DNA of 57,849 nucleotides, taken from contig NZ_GL945017.1 of the NCBI RefSeq assembly GCF_000218235.1, positions 1,592,923 to 1,650,771 on the forward strand, in the 5' to 3' direction. A program made the translations under genes and the position numbers. The notes under the pieces are model-generated. The model ran no database searches. It saw only the letters and a list, made by a program, of their open reading frames with translations, and had not been told where the DNA came from. How positions within the stretch are numbered: position 1 is the first letter of the stretch; each line of letters begins with the position of its first letter. The DNA is from Hallella multisaccharivorax DSM 17128. Its GTDB lineage: Bacteria > Bacteroidota > Bacteroidia > Bacteroidales > Bacteroidaceae. Shown piece after piece: positions 1 through 7,778 of the stretch.

Positions 1-128
1 AATAGAGGGAATCAACAATAAGATTAAAGTGCTGAAAAGACAGATTTATGGGTTTAGAAATGATGAATACTTTACCCTAAGACTATATGCATTGCATGAT
101 AGGCGTCTACGCATTTAACGGAAGAACC
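1..128 (+). mobile_element. Right end of an ISL3-family insertion sequence (copy 1)
   Basis: These 128 bases match exactly the reverse complement of the end of the complete ISL3 copy at 17424-18731, including the terminal motif CATTTAACGGAAGAACC. The element enters from the left edge of the window and stops at 128. It lies inside an ISAon1-type transposase gene whose remainder begins at 129. The other end and the target duplication are outside the window; the base string after the end is GTTTTTAT. Confidence 0.85.
2..118 (+). CDS. ISL3-family transposase, C-terminal end (partial)
   Basis: The open frame enters from the left edge and ends with a TAA in the IS tip. The last residues (…RRLRI) are identical to the C-terminus of the ISL3 transposase at 17434. 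ISL3 transposases are DDE enzymes that cut and move their own element. Only the last 38 codons are visible, so whether this copy carries the frameshift of copy 2 cannot be judged. Confidence 0.8.
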   Translation: MEGINNKIKVLKRQIYGFRNDEYFTLRLYALHDRRLRI

Positions 129-409
129 GTTTTTATTTGTGTACTTACGCTATAAGCAATGATGGTTCCCGCATGGCCATGCGCATCCTTGTTGATGAGT
201 ATCGTATAGACATTGCGCCCGATTTTTGTCTCATCTATGCCAAGGTGAATGCCCATGTTTTTAATGTTGAGAGCCCATTTTATGTACAGTTCCTTATGTT
301 TGTCATCCGCGTAACCGCTCAGATGGTTCTTATAGATCCGCCCGAGATTGTCGCCGTTAACGTAGTACGTTCTCCCCAAGCTTCTCGCCGTGACTGGTGT
401 CGAGTCCAT
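129..409 (-). pseudogene. ISAon1-family transposase ORF2, 5' fragment cut by ISL3
   Basis: The protein has the ISAon1/ISL3-like core start (…HLGIDETKIGRNVYTIL…), which matches the same region of the copy at 36210-37300 (RLGIDETSIGNDVYTIL). After about 93 residues the ISAon1 sequence stops at base 129, where the ISL3 tip begins, so the catalytic domain is lost. It starts inside the end of ORF1 (overlap 357-409) in a different frame, the usual two-ORF layout of this family. It cannot make a working transposase. Confidence 0.75.
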
Positions 410-809
410 GCGCTTCTTTTAAAAAAGCCGCAAACTCCGGTGAGTAGCGGGAACCGTCTTCTTTAATGCGATATGCGCTTATGATAATACTTTTGCCGTC
501 CTTATCAAGCCATCTTCTGTGGCGTATATGGAGACGAACCTTTCTGTCGCGTGTGGGAAAGTCTTCTATTGTTGTGTACTCGGTGTAGCCGTTCATCTGT
601 AAGTCTTGCTGGGACTCGTCACGGTTGTCAAGCTCCTTCAGGTAAATGTCAAGTATGCTGGAATACTCTGCACCCTTGGCAATAGTTTCCCTTGAGGGGG
701 AACTTTCTACCATTCTCTCTAACTCAAAATAATCAGGCATCCCTGCCGGCAAAAAGAAATCGGCAAAGAACTTGTATAGCTTTAACTCCTTATCTTCTGT
801 ATGTGTCAT
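357..809 (-). CDS. ISAon1-family transposase N-terminal region protein (ORF1)
   Basis: This 150-residue protein aligns along its length with ORF1 of the other ISAon1-type element at 35829. Shared features are the FADFFLPAGMPDYFELE start, the DNRDESQ segment and the DFPTRDRKVRLHIRHRRW block. In this family ORF1 supplies the DNA-binding N-terminal part of the transposase and is joined to ORF2 by recoding; a T6A4 run sits near the junction. The start chosen is the ATG at 809, seven bases after a TAnnTTTG promoter box. With ORF2 destroyed, the protein is an orphan. Confidence 0.7.
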   Translation of the reverse strand: MTHTEDKELKLYKFFADFFLPAGMPDYFELERMVESSPSRETIAKGAEYSSILDIYLKELDNRDESQQDLQMNGYTEYTTIEDFPTRDRKVRLHIRHRRWLDKDGKSIIISAYRIKEDGSRYSPEFAAFLKEAHGLDTSHGEKLGENVLR

Positions 810-816
810 GATGGTG

Positions 817-824
817 CAAAGGTA
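817..824 (-). promoter_or_regulatory. TAnnTTTG -7 box of ISAon1 copy 1
   Basis: Read on the minus strand this is TACCTTTG, the Bacteroidota -7 consensus, only seven bases before the ATG of ORF1. Such closeness implies a leaderless or nearly leaderless mRNA. The ISAon1 copy at 35.8 kb has the same box in the same place. Confidence 0.6.
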
Positions 825-854
825 CTAAACTTTACCTTTTCATGTACAGGGTAT

Positions 855-1025
855 TCAAGATTTTTTAGGTAGTCCTTCCACGGAACTTTGCATATGCGCC
901 AAGATCTTTCCATAGTGCGGTGTTTCAAACAACAGGCATAGACGAGAGCCGGAGACTGTGCCGACATTGTCCGTCCAGTCGTCATTCTCCAAAGTCATAC
1001 TTGTGTCGTAATGCACCGTAAACAT
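855..1025 (-). pseudogene. C-terminal fragment of an IS30-split secreted-protein gene
   Basis: An open frame on the minus strand reads …MFTVHYDTSMTLENDDW…, ends …GLPKKS and stops at 855-857. It lies directly beyond the left end of the IS30 remnant. On the other side of that element (2188-2582) is the N-terminal part of a secreted protein on the same strand, so the two are most simply halves of one gene. The frame rejoins if two bases are counted as target duplication, but an identical duplication is not visible. Family not recognised. Confidence 0.5.
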
Positions 1026-1073
1026 TCAAGATAGAAGTGCAATATCTTATTAATGGGTGATTGTAAGAGTTGA

Positions 1074-1138
1074 CCTCCGTGTCGGATTCGGACGTTCTTG
1101 GCGCGAAGCGACAAGGTTGGCCACATCCGACACGGAGG
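1074..1138. repeat. 13-bp inverted repeat in the IS30 leader
   Basis: CCTCCGTGTCGGA at 1074-1086 is exactly repeated inverted at 1126-1138, with 39 bases between. It lies just upstream of the transposase promoter box at 1203. It could fold in transcripts entering from outside and shield the transposase gene; this role is inferred. Confidence 0.55.
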
Positions 1139-1202
1139 AATAAAAAACAACCGACAATGCAAAAAAGACAAAAAGGAGACCGCTGTCTCCCAAGGATTAA
1201 AT

Positions 1203-1210
1203 TACTTTTG
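1203..1210 (+). promoter_or_regulatory. TAnnTTTG -7 box of the IS30 transposase
   Basis: TACTTTTG lies eight bases before the ATG at 1219, again implying a very short leader. Confidence 0.5.
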
Positions 1211-1218
1211 TATTGCCT

Positions 1219-2168
1219 ATGTACAAGCACTTAACCCGTGAGCAAAGGTACGCAATCTACCTGGGAAAACAAAGAACAGACCAATAAAGCAATTGCCCGG
1301 CTGATAGGGGTCAGTGAATCAACCGTAAGTCGTGAGCTGAAACGCAATGCGACAAAGAACGGCAAGTATGTCTGGGACAAGGCCGATGCCCTTTCCCAAG
1401 AACGCATGCACCGTGCTCCGGGCAATCGTTCCGTGAGCCGGTTGCTCCTCTGGCGCGTGCGTGAGCTCATCACCGGAGAGCAATGGTCCCCCAAGCAGAT
1501 ATCCGGCTACCTGGGCAAGGAGGGTGTGAAGATCTCCCACGAAACCATTTACAAGATGATCCGCAACGATACGGGTGGGACACTTGCCGCCAACTGCCGC
1601 CATAAGATGAAGTATCACCGCAGTCCCTCTCACAGGCATGTAAACCAAGGCGCCGAGTATCAGAAACAGGGTAAGCATACACGAACGTCCGAAGGAGGCA
1701 GACGGCAGGAGGTTCGGGGACTGGGAGATGGACCTGATTGTCGACAAGGACGGCAACGCCATCCTCACGATGATAGAACGCAGCACGAACTTCCTCATCA
1801 TGGAGAAACTCAAGCATGGCAAGAAGGCCATGCCGCTGGCAAAGACCGTATGGAGGCTGCTCATGCCATACAAGGGAGAGCATCTCAAGACCATCACTAC
1901 GGACAACGGAAGTGAGTTTGCCGAACATGAGTGGATGGCACGGAAGTTGGGACTGGATATCTATTTCACGGACGCATACTCTTCTTGGCAGAAAGGGGCT
2001 GTAGAGAACACCAACAAGCTCATCAGACAATATATTCCAAAAGAGACGGATATAAGTACCGTCACAGACAAAAGAATTAAGATGATACAGGCCAAAATCA
2101 ACAGAAGACCAAGGGAAAAATTGAACTTTTCAACACCAAAGCAGGAGTTTTACAAATATTATGTGTAA
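1219..2168 (+). pseudogene. IS30-family transposase with two frameshifts
   Basis: The product is an IS30-type DDE transposase. The N-terminal HTH (NKAIARLIGVSESTVSREL) and the DDE residues (DWEMDLIVD, TTDNGSEF, ENTNKLI) are all present but in three frames. The first 18 codons from ATG 1219 (MYKHLTREQRYAIYLG) run into a stop because an A is missing from the A run near 1264-1267. A second one-base insertion in GTAAACC near 1642 moves the catalytic half into another frame. Repairing both would restore a normal ~315-residue protein. The coding content is otherwise well kept, so inactivation looks recent. Confidence 0.85.
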
Positions 2169-2187
2169 TATTGCACTTGCTGGTTGA

Positions 2188-2582
2188 CTCTTTAGGTCGC
2201 CAGAAGCGAAGATGGAGTCTGTCTTTCCAGATTCAAAGAGACAGAAAACATCAAGACCTGCATCCACCACACGGAATGACTTTAACTTCATTGTAGAAGC
2301 TTGCAGATCTTTGTATGGCCAGTAGGATTCTTCTGAGTTTGTAGCTGCCGGATCATTGGTATAGAAGTCCGTCTTGTCATTGATACCAAGATACGTAACC
2401 GTCTGTCCGACCAGATGAGCGAGGTTATAGTCCCCATTGTTGTTTTGGAGGTCAATATTGTGTTTAGCGTCGTAAACAATAGGCTTTGTCTCCTTCTTGA
2501 TCTGAGGAGTATCACCGAAATCGATTTGAGCGTTTGCATGGATAGCAATAGCAGCGGCTGCGAATAAGAGAACTTTTTTCAT
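2188..2582 (-). pseudogene. Secreted protein, N-terminal part, truncated by IS30
   Basis: The start has a clear Sec signal peptide (MKKVLLFAAAAIAIHANAQ). A mature domain follows with LVGQTVTYLGIND and FRVVDAGLDVFCLFESG. The genuine sequence ends at …FASGDLK, where the IS30 end begins; the open frame then runs on for some 15 residues of IS sequence. The missing C-terminus is probably the fragment at 855-1025. The family is not recognised. It may be a periplasmic or surface protein. Confidence 0.6.
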
Positions 2583-2714
2583 CGTTGGGTCGTTATAGTT
2601 ATTACTCTGATGTAAAATTAGTGAAAATAATTAAGAATTGTAAAGGAAATACCCTAAAAGATACGGGAAATCCCTATAAAACGTCTGTTCCATAGCACAA
2701 GACAAAGAACCACC

Positions 2715-4910
2715 TTATTTGCTAGTCTCTTCTGCTGCCATCTCAAGATTCTCTTCATCGTCCTTCTGCTGATAAACTGCTACGATCTTTCCTTGCAGCC
2801 GTTCCTTGAGGAGGGTGTTACGCTGGGTGACGGTATTGTGGTTGACGGCATACCATAACGCTTTGCGGGTACCGATGAGAATGCAGATCTTCTTGGCTCG
2901 TGTCACGGCCGTGTAGATGAGGTTACGCTGGAGCATGACATAGTTGGTGAAGTGGACGGGAATGATGACGATGGGATATTCCGAGCCCTGACTCTTGTGT
3001 ATAGTCGTAGCATAGGATAAGCTGAGCTCATCGAGTTCTGAGGACTCGTATTCAACAGACTTGCCATCGAAATCTACAGTCAACGTCCGGTCTTCCATGT
3101 TGACGAGCGTGACAATACCCATGTCACCGTTGAACACTTCCTTCTGATAGTCATTCTTGAGTTGCATGACACGGTCGTTCTTGCGGAACATGTAACCGCC
3201 ACGCTGCAGGCCTTCACCTACAGGGTTGACTGCCTGCTGAATGGAGATGTTGAGGTTACTGGCCCCGATGACTGAACGCTGCATCGGCGTTAGGACTTGG
3301 ATGCTTGTCGGAGGCACATGATAGGCTTGGGGAAGGCGGGACTTTACGAGGCTGACGATGGTGGATGCTATTTGCTCCGGATCTTCAGATTCCATAAAGA
3401 AGAAGTCGGACTGCCTGCCGTTGCTGATATCGGGGAAGCGGCCTTTGTTGATAGCGTGGGCATTCATGATGATTCGGCTTGTCTGAGCCTGACGGAAGAT
3501 GCGGGTAAGACGTACAACGGGGACGACATTAGAAGAGATGATATCACGCAGAACATTGCCCGGTCCTACAGATGGCAACTGGTCTACATCACCGACGAGC
3601 AACAAGCGCATGCCTTGTGGAAGGGCCTTGAGAAGAGAGTTCATCAGTACAATATCGATCATCGAGCTTTCGTCGACAATCAACGCGTCACCTTCAAGGG
3701 GATTGTCCTCATTGTACTTATAGCCTTCGGACGGGTTGAAGCCGAGAAGGCGATGGATGGTTTTCGATTCCATGCCTGTTGCCTCCGTCATTCGTTTGGC
3801 AGCACGGCCGGTAGGCGCAGCACAGAGAATCTCCAAGCCCATGGTTTGCCAAGCTGCGATGATGCCTTGGGTAACCGTTGTCTTGCCTGTACCAGGACCA
3901 CCGGTCAACACCATGACCTTTGACTTCACTGCCTGGCGGATGGCCTCTGTCTGTAAGTCATCGTAGGTGATGCCCGTACGTTTCTGAATCTCCTTGATGT
4001 CGGGCTCTTTTTGGAAGAGCGTCTTGGAGTTGTCCTGCATCAGCAGTCTCAGTTTGTTGGCTACACCCACTTCACTGTAGTAGAGTGGGGACAGATAGAT
4101 GGCTCCGCCTTCGATTTTCAGATCTTCAGAGGCGATCATCTTGTCAAGGACCTGTTCGATAGAGTCCTTGTCAGCACCGAGGAGTTGAACTCCGGCATCG
4201 AGCAGTTGGTTACGCTCGGCATAGACATGACCTTCTTTGGACAATTGGTTGAGCGTATAGGCAATGCCGCTTTTGCAACGGCGCGGGTCGTTCTTCGTGT
4301 AGCCCATCTTCTCCGTAATGCTATCAGCCGTCTTGAAGCCGATACCCCAGATGTCGTCGGCAAGACAGTAGGGATTGTCCTGCACTTTCTTGATGCTATC
4401 CTTGCCGTAAGCCTTGTAGATCTTTGCAGCGTAGGCAGTGCTCACCCCGTTGCCTTGAAGAAACACCATCACTTCCTTCACGTCGAGCTGCTTCATCCAG
4501 GAGTCGTGGATCTTCTTGATTCGTTTCGGACCAATGCCCGGCACATCGCTGAGCTTCTTCGGCTCCTTCTCAATGATATCGAATGTATCGAGACCAAAAG
4601 TTGAGACAATGAGTTTGGCGTACTTTGGACCGATACCTTTGACGAGTCCACTGCCGAGGTACTTCTCGATGCCGAACTCCGTGGCGGGCATGGCTTCCTC
4701 ATAGGTACTGACAACGAACTGGGAGCCATACCGCTTGTTGACTTTCCATTCGCCTTCAGCCACCATCACCGTGCCGACGATTACTTCGGGCATGTTGCCG
4801 ACGAGCGTGACAAGTTCGTTGTATCCCTTCACGTTAGCCTTCAGGATGCTGTAACCATTCTCGGCACTCTGATAGGTAATGCGTTCTATGACTGCACGAA
4901 GCTTGCTCAT
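2715..4910 (-). CDS. recD2: RecD2-type SF1B DNA helicase
   Basis: RecD2 is a 5'-3' superfamily 1B helicase acting in DNA repair without RecBC. The 731-residue length is typical. The N-terminal third is the RecD2-specific region with helix-hairpin-helix segments (SDVPGIGPKRIKKIHD, WGIGFKTAD). The P-loop GGPGTGKTT lies near residue 337, followed by VDESSMID (Walker B), LVGDVDQLPSVGPG (motif III) and the C-terminal YATTIHKSQGSEYPIVI and YTAVTRAKK motifs. It stands alone on the minus strand, 91 bases downstream of the YbjQ gene. No defects were seen. Confidence 0.93.
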   Translation of the reverse strand: MSKLRAVIERITYQSAENGYSILKANVKGYNELVTLVGNMPEVIVGTVMVAEGEWKVNKRYGSQFVVSTYEEAMPATEFGIEKYLGSGLVKGIGPKYAKLIVSTFGLDTFDIIEKEPKKLSDVPGIGPKRIKKIHDSWMKQLDVKEVMVFLQGNGVSTAYAAKIYKAYGKDSIKKVQDNPYCLADDIWGIGFKTADSITEKMGYTKNDPRRCKSGIAYTLNQLSKEGHVYAERNQLLDAGVQLLGADKDSIEQVLDKMIASEDLKIEGGAIYLSPLYYSEVGVANKLRLLMQDNSKTLFQKEPDIKEIQKRTGITYDDLQTEAIRQAVKSKVMVLTGGPGTGKTTVTQGIIAAWQTMGLEILCAAPTGRAAKRMTEATGMESKTIHRLLGFNPSEGYKYNEDNPLEGDALIVDESSMIDIVLMNSLLKALPQGMRLLLVGDVDQLPSVGPGNVLRDIISSNVVPVVRLTRIFRQAQTSRIIMNAHAINKGRFPDISNGRQSDFFFMESEDPEQIASTIVSLVKSRLPQAYHVPPTSIQVLTPMQRSVIGASNLNISIQQAVNPVGEGLQRGGYMFRKNDRVMQLKNDYQKEVFNGDMGIVTLVNMEDRTLTVDFDGKSVEYESSELDELSLSYATTIHKSQGSEYPIVIIPVHFTNYVMLQRNLIYTAVTRAKKICILIGTRKALWYAVNHNTVTQRNTLLKERLQGKIVAVYQQKDDEENLEMAAEETSK

Positions 4911-5000
4911 TGTGTTTACACTTCTTTTCTCAAAGCTAACCTATGATTTTGTCTTTTTAATGGGTAACATAATTAACAGGACAAAATTTGAATTCACCAA

Positions 5001-5318
5001 TTAGATGATAACTGCGGTACCACTGACTGCAACCATGAGCATAGAACCACTTTGACCGACGGTCTCATAGTCGATATCAATACCAACGATGACGTTGGCA
5101 CCCAGCTGACTGGCACGATCCTGCATTTCACTGAGAGCTGTGTCTTTTGCCTCGCGCAGTACTTTCTCGTAGCTGCCTGAACGACCGCCAAAGAAATCCC
5201 GCAACCCCGCCGCAAAATCCCGTAGGGCGTTTGCTCCAATGATCGTTTCACCGGTAACGATGCCTTTGTACTCAAGAATAGGGTGACCTTCAATAGTCGG
5301 TGTTGTGGATAGTATCAT
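5001..5318 (-). CDS. YbjQ (UPF0145) family protein
   Basis: This 105-residue protein has the typical pattern of the family: an N-terminal EYKGIVTGE, the central [16 protein letters not shown] segment and C-terminal [14 protein letters not shown]. The family forms a small pentameric fold and is often annotated as putative heavy-metal binding, without firm proof. It is transcribed divergently from the methionine-sulfoxide reductase gene with 113 bases between. Confidence 0.88.
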   Translation of the reverse strand: MILSTTPTIEGHPILEYKGIVTGETIIGANALRDFAAGLRDFFGGRSGSYEKVLREAKDTALSEMQDRASQLGANVIVGIDIDYETVGQSGSMLMVAVSGTAVII

Positions 5319-5402
5319 AACTTTTCTGTTTTATGTGATGGTTTGATGCCCACAAATTTAATTATTTCTTTTGACAAATCGATGTCATCCAATAGATTTT
5401 TG

Positions 5403-5410
5403 TATCTTTG
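5403..5410 (+). promoter_or_regulatory. TAnnTTTG -7 box upstream of the fRMsr gene
   Basis: TATCTTTG lies 21 bases before the ATG at 5432. No clear -33 element is seen at the usual spacing. Confidence 0.5.
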
Positions 5411-5431
5411 TCGAAAAATTAGCGTGAAAGT

Positions 5432-5905
5432 ATGAGCAACCCGAACAATATACAGAAGAAACAACTCTATGCAGAGGTAATTCCTCAAGTTAAGTCCATG
5501 ATTGATGGCATTGACAATCAGGCTGGAGCACTGGCTAACGTAACTGCTTTGCTTCATGACACGCTGCCATATTTTTTCTGGGTTGGCTTCTACATTGTAA
5601 GGAATGGTCAACTGGATCTCGGACCATTCCAAGGACCCGTCGCCTGTTACACCATCAACAAAGGCAAGGGCGGATGCGGTACTGCATGGGAGAAGGCTGA
5701 GACGATCGTTGTTCCTGACGTTGAGCAATTCCCCGGCCACATCGCTTGTTCTTCGAAATCTCAATCAGAGATAGTAGTGCCGATCAAGAAGAATGATGAG
5801 GTCGTAGCTGTATTGGATGTTGACAGTACCGAGTTGAATACATTCAGTGAGGAGGACAAGGAAGGACTTGAGAAAGTTGCTGGGATTGTAAACGAATTAT
5901 TCTGA
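5432..5905 (+). CDS. msrC: Free methionine-R-sulfoxide reductase (GAF domain)
   Basis: fRMsr enzymes reduce free L-methionine-(R)-sulfoxide using redox cysteines in a single GAF domain, in the cytoplasm. The 157-residue length fits. The three family cysteines can be seen in VACYTI, GGCGTAW and HIACSSKS, and the GAF core PIKKNDEVVAVLDVDS is intact. The gene stands alone, with its own promoter box and a convergent neighbour on the right. Confidence 0.92.
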   Translation: MSNPNNIQKKQLYAEVIPQVKSMIDGIDNQAGALANVTALLHDTLPYFFWVGFYIVRNGQLDLGPFQGPVACYTINKGKGGCGTAWEKAETIVVPDVEQFPGHIACSSKSQSEIVVPIKKNDEVVAVLDVDSTELNTFSEEDKEGLEKVAGIVNELF

Positions 5906-5924
5906 TAGAGATTTTTTTTTCACG

Positions 5925-6350
5925 CTAACGGCTCTTTCTATAGTCATCCATCGCCTGATGTGTCTGCTGATGGAGCTCTGCGAGTATTGGGTATTTGTGG
6001 TAAGGGACAATCTTCACCGATACAGTCGCATGTCGTGGGATTAGTTCATGGCATCGGCTGATTAAGTCTGCATTGGCAGTCTCGGACGTTGGCTCTCTGT
6101 TGAAGTTCTGAAGATAAGCTACGTTTGTCATAAATACGATATCGGAGGAAGCTGGCAAAGTCTCCATGGCATGGATCATGGCAGTGAGCAGCATGCGGAA
6201 CTCGGTGGTATAGTCATCGGTACAGACAAAACAGTCGATGAGCTTACCATTAATTTCGGCACGATAGGTGCCGCTACTTACACGTTCCTTATGGGCGTAG
6301 TCGCAGCTTGCCCCTAGCCAAACGTAATATGTAGATGCTTTGAACATCAT
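5925..6350 (-). CDS. RNase H-like fold protein with degraded active site
   Basis: The segment order resembles RNase HI: an early strand pair, TTEFRMLLTAMIHAMETL (like TNNRMELLAAIEALE), IVFMTNVAYLQNF (like VTLYTDSQYV), NADLISRCHEL and a final helix. The second catalytic Asp (TDS) is replaced by Asn (TNV), and the usual H-GH-N--AD end is HKYPILAELHQQ, so catalysis is doubtful. The start chosen is the ATG at 6350, followed by a second ATG at 6347; codons further upstream belong to the IS1595 end inserted about 9 bases before it. Its native promoter was therefore displaced. Confidence 0.55.
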   Translation of the reverse strand: MMFKASTYYVWLGASCDYAHKERVSSGTYRAEINGKLIDCFVCTDDYTTEFRMLLTAMIHAMETLPASSDIVFMTNVAYLQNFNREPTSETANADLISRCHELIPRHATVSVKIVPYHKYPILAELHQQTHQAMDDYRKSR

Positions 6351-6358
6351 ATTTTTTT

Positions 6359-7218
6359 TATGAATATCCGCAATCATCCAAATTAGCAAAGTTTATACAG
6401 CCTGGACAATCCTTAGTATAAAAATTGCGGGCTTATGTTTGACTATTGGAAAGGAATGATTATGAATTTGACGGATTTCTATGAAGTTTATCCTGATGAG
6501 GAAGCTTGCGAGCATGCTCTTAAGGAATTTCGTGAATGCCATACTCTTTATTGTCCGGAATGTGGCGGTTTGCACCTCAGTTGGAATCCGAGCCATAAGT
6601 CTTGGACATGTATGGATTGCGGTCATGAGGTTACCCTCCGTTCTGGCACAGTGATGCAAGGCAGTAATCTGCCAATTTTCGATTGGTTCGTGGCAATGTT
6701 TCTGATAGTAAGTACGAAGCGGGCCATATCCGCTTTGGAGGTACAGCGCCAGCTTGGAAGGAAACGCTACCAACCCATGTGGGAAATGATGATGCATAAG
6801 CTGCGTGACGTGATGGGTAAGCGTGACAGTCTCTACAGACTGTTTGACCAAGTGGAACTTGATGAAGGATTCTTCTCCACGGAGACGCCTGACAGTGAAA
6901 AATGGCATCCTCTCAAGCGTGGACATGGAAGCCAACGGAAGACAGCCGTGCTTGTCATGGCGGAAAGTTCTGTTCCCACAAACACACCAAAGAAAAAGTA
7001 CAGCACCGGGAAACGGGTCGGTCATATCAAGATGGAAGTCATACCGGACTTGAAGGCGGCTACGGAGGAAGACAAAATAAAGAATTCCATAGATGCCGGG
7101 GCTAATGCTACCACAGATGCCACGAAGTCTTACGCGGCACTTACAGCGAACAAAATTGTCGCTAAGCATAAAGCATATAAGATGAGGGACAAGATGATGG
7201 TCGGCAAGGTGCTTCCAT
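6359..7218 (+). mobile_element. IS1595-family element copy A, right end missing
   Basis: The left end carries the tip TGAATATCCGCAATCATCC shared with copies at 27094 and 32276. The element follows the other copies closely to 7218, in the middle of the transposase KVLPW codons. Sequence then switches to an IS21-family istA fragment on the opposite strand. About 200 bases of the right end are gone. Confidence 0.85.
6435..7218 (+). pseudogene. IS1595-family transposase, truncated (copy A)
   Basis: It has an N-terminal zinc ribbon (LYCPECGGLHLS…WTCMDCGHEV), then the ISXO2-like DDE domain (QVELDEGFFSTE, KRGHGSQRKTAVLVM). This copy has no frame lesion up to KVLPW, where the gene is joined to the istA fragment; it then adds a short junk tail and stops at 7253. 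The last ~50 residues seen in copies B and C are absent, so it should not work. Confidence 0.85.
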
Positions 7219-7735
7219 GGTCTATGGTCTGTGAAGGAACGGCTATCGCATAGCCGTAATCAGATGCAGGAAGACTTGCTACAAAGACCTCACACTGATG
7301 GACCTCACCCGTATCACGGTCAACATAACTGAGCTTCTGACCGGTAAAGTCAAAAAATATCTCCCTTCCGCCCTCACGATTCTCTGTCAGCACATACGAA
7401 AGATGATGTGCTTTGAGATGCTGCCCTACATGATAGCAGAACTGAGTGTAGCTGTAGCCGTTGGGGTAATCCTTCCTGTACTCTTCCCAAAGAAGATACA
7501 AAGTTACACCGGTCTTGTGCAGTTCCTTGACGATGTACTCCAAATGTCCTGAGAGATCCCGGAACCGCTTCCCGCTGTATGCTGCATTGCCTCCGGTATA
7601 ACGTCTCTCAAGTACCGGATCGTCAAGCTTAAGCAGCCCGTCAAGGCCCAGCGGATCGTTGTCTGCCAGGTGTATATACTTCCTGATAGTCTTGCGGTCC
7701 ATACCAAGGGTACGGCTGATCTCGCGGTTTGACAT
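7219..7735 (-). pseudogene. IS21-family istA, 5' fragment
   Basis: The visible protein starts SNREISRTLGMDRKTIRKY, an HTH typical of IstA, and continues to FDFTGQKLSYVDRDTGE, the first DDE strand, ending at YGYAIAVPSQT. The catalytic C-terminal half and istB are missing: the sequence breaks at 7219 into truncated IS1595 copy A. A stop codon precedes the ATG at 7735, so the normal N-terminal residues may also be lost. Confidence 0.75.
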
Positions 7736-7778
7736 TTAGATAGAAGTTAAACGTTGTCTAAAATTGGGGTATAGTATA

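Larger units (their letters stand above)
1026..2187 (+). mobile_element. IS30-family element, inactive
   Basis: The ends are an imperfect 20-bp inverted repeat (1026-1045 and 2168-2187, 16 matches) sharing AAGTGCAATAT. It contains one transposase gene broken by two indels. The element lies within a secreted-protein gene on the opposite strand. A perfect 13-bp inverted repeat (1074-1086 / 1126-1138) sits between the left end and the transposase promoter. Confidence 0.7.

Noticed and set aside
982..1230. 82-codon minus-strand frame over the IS30 leader
   Set aside because: It crosses the IS end and the inverted repeat and has no protein-like features; the supported content is the split gene and the IS30 leader.
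3297..3923. 208-codon plus-strand frame opposite recD2
   Set aside because: It is antisense to the helicase core and no motif or start signal is visible.
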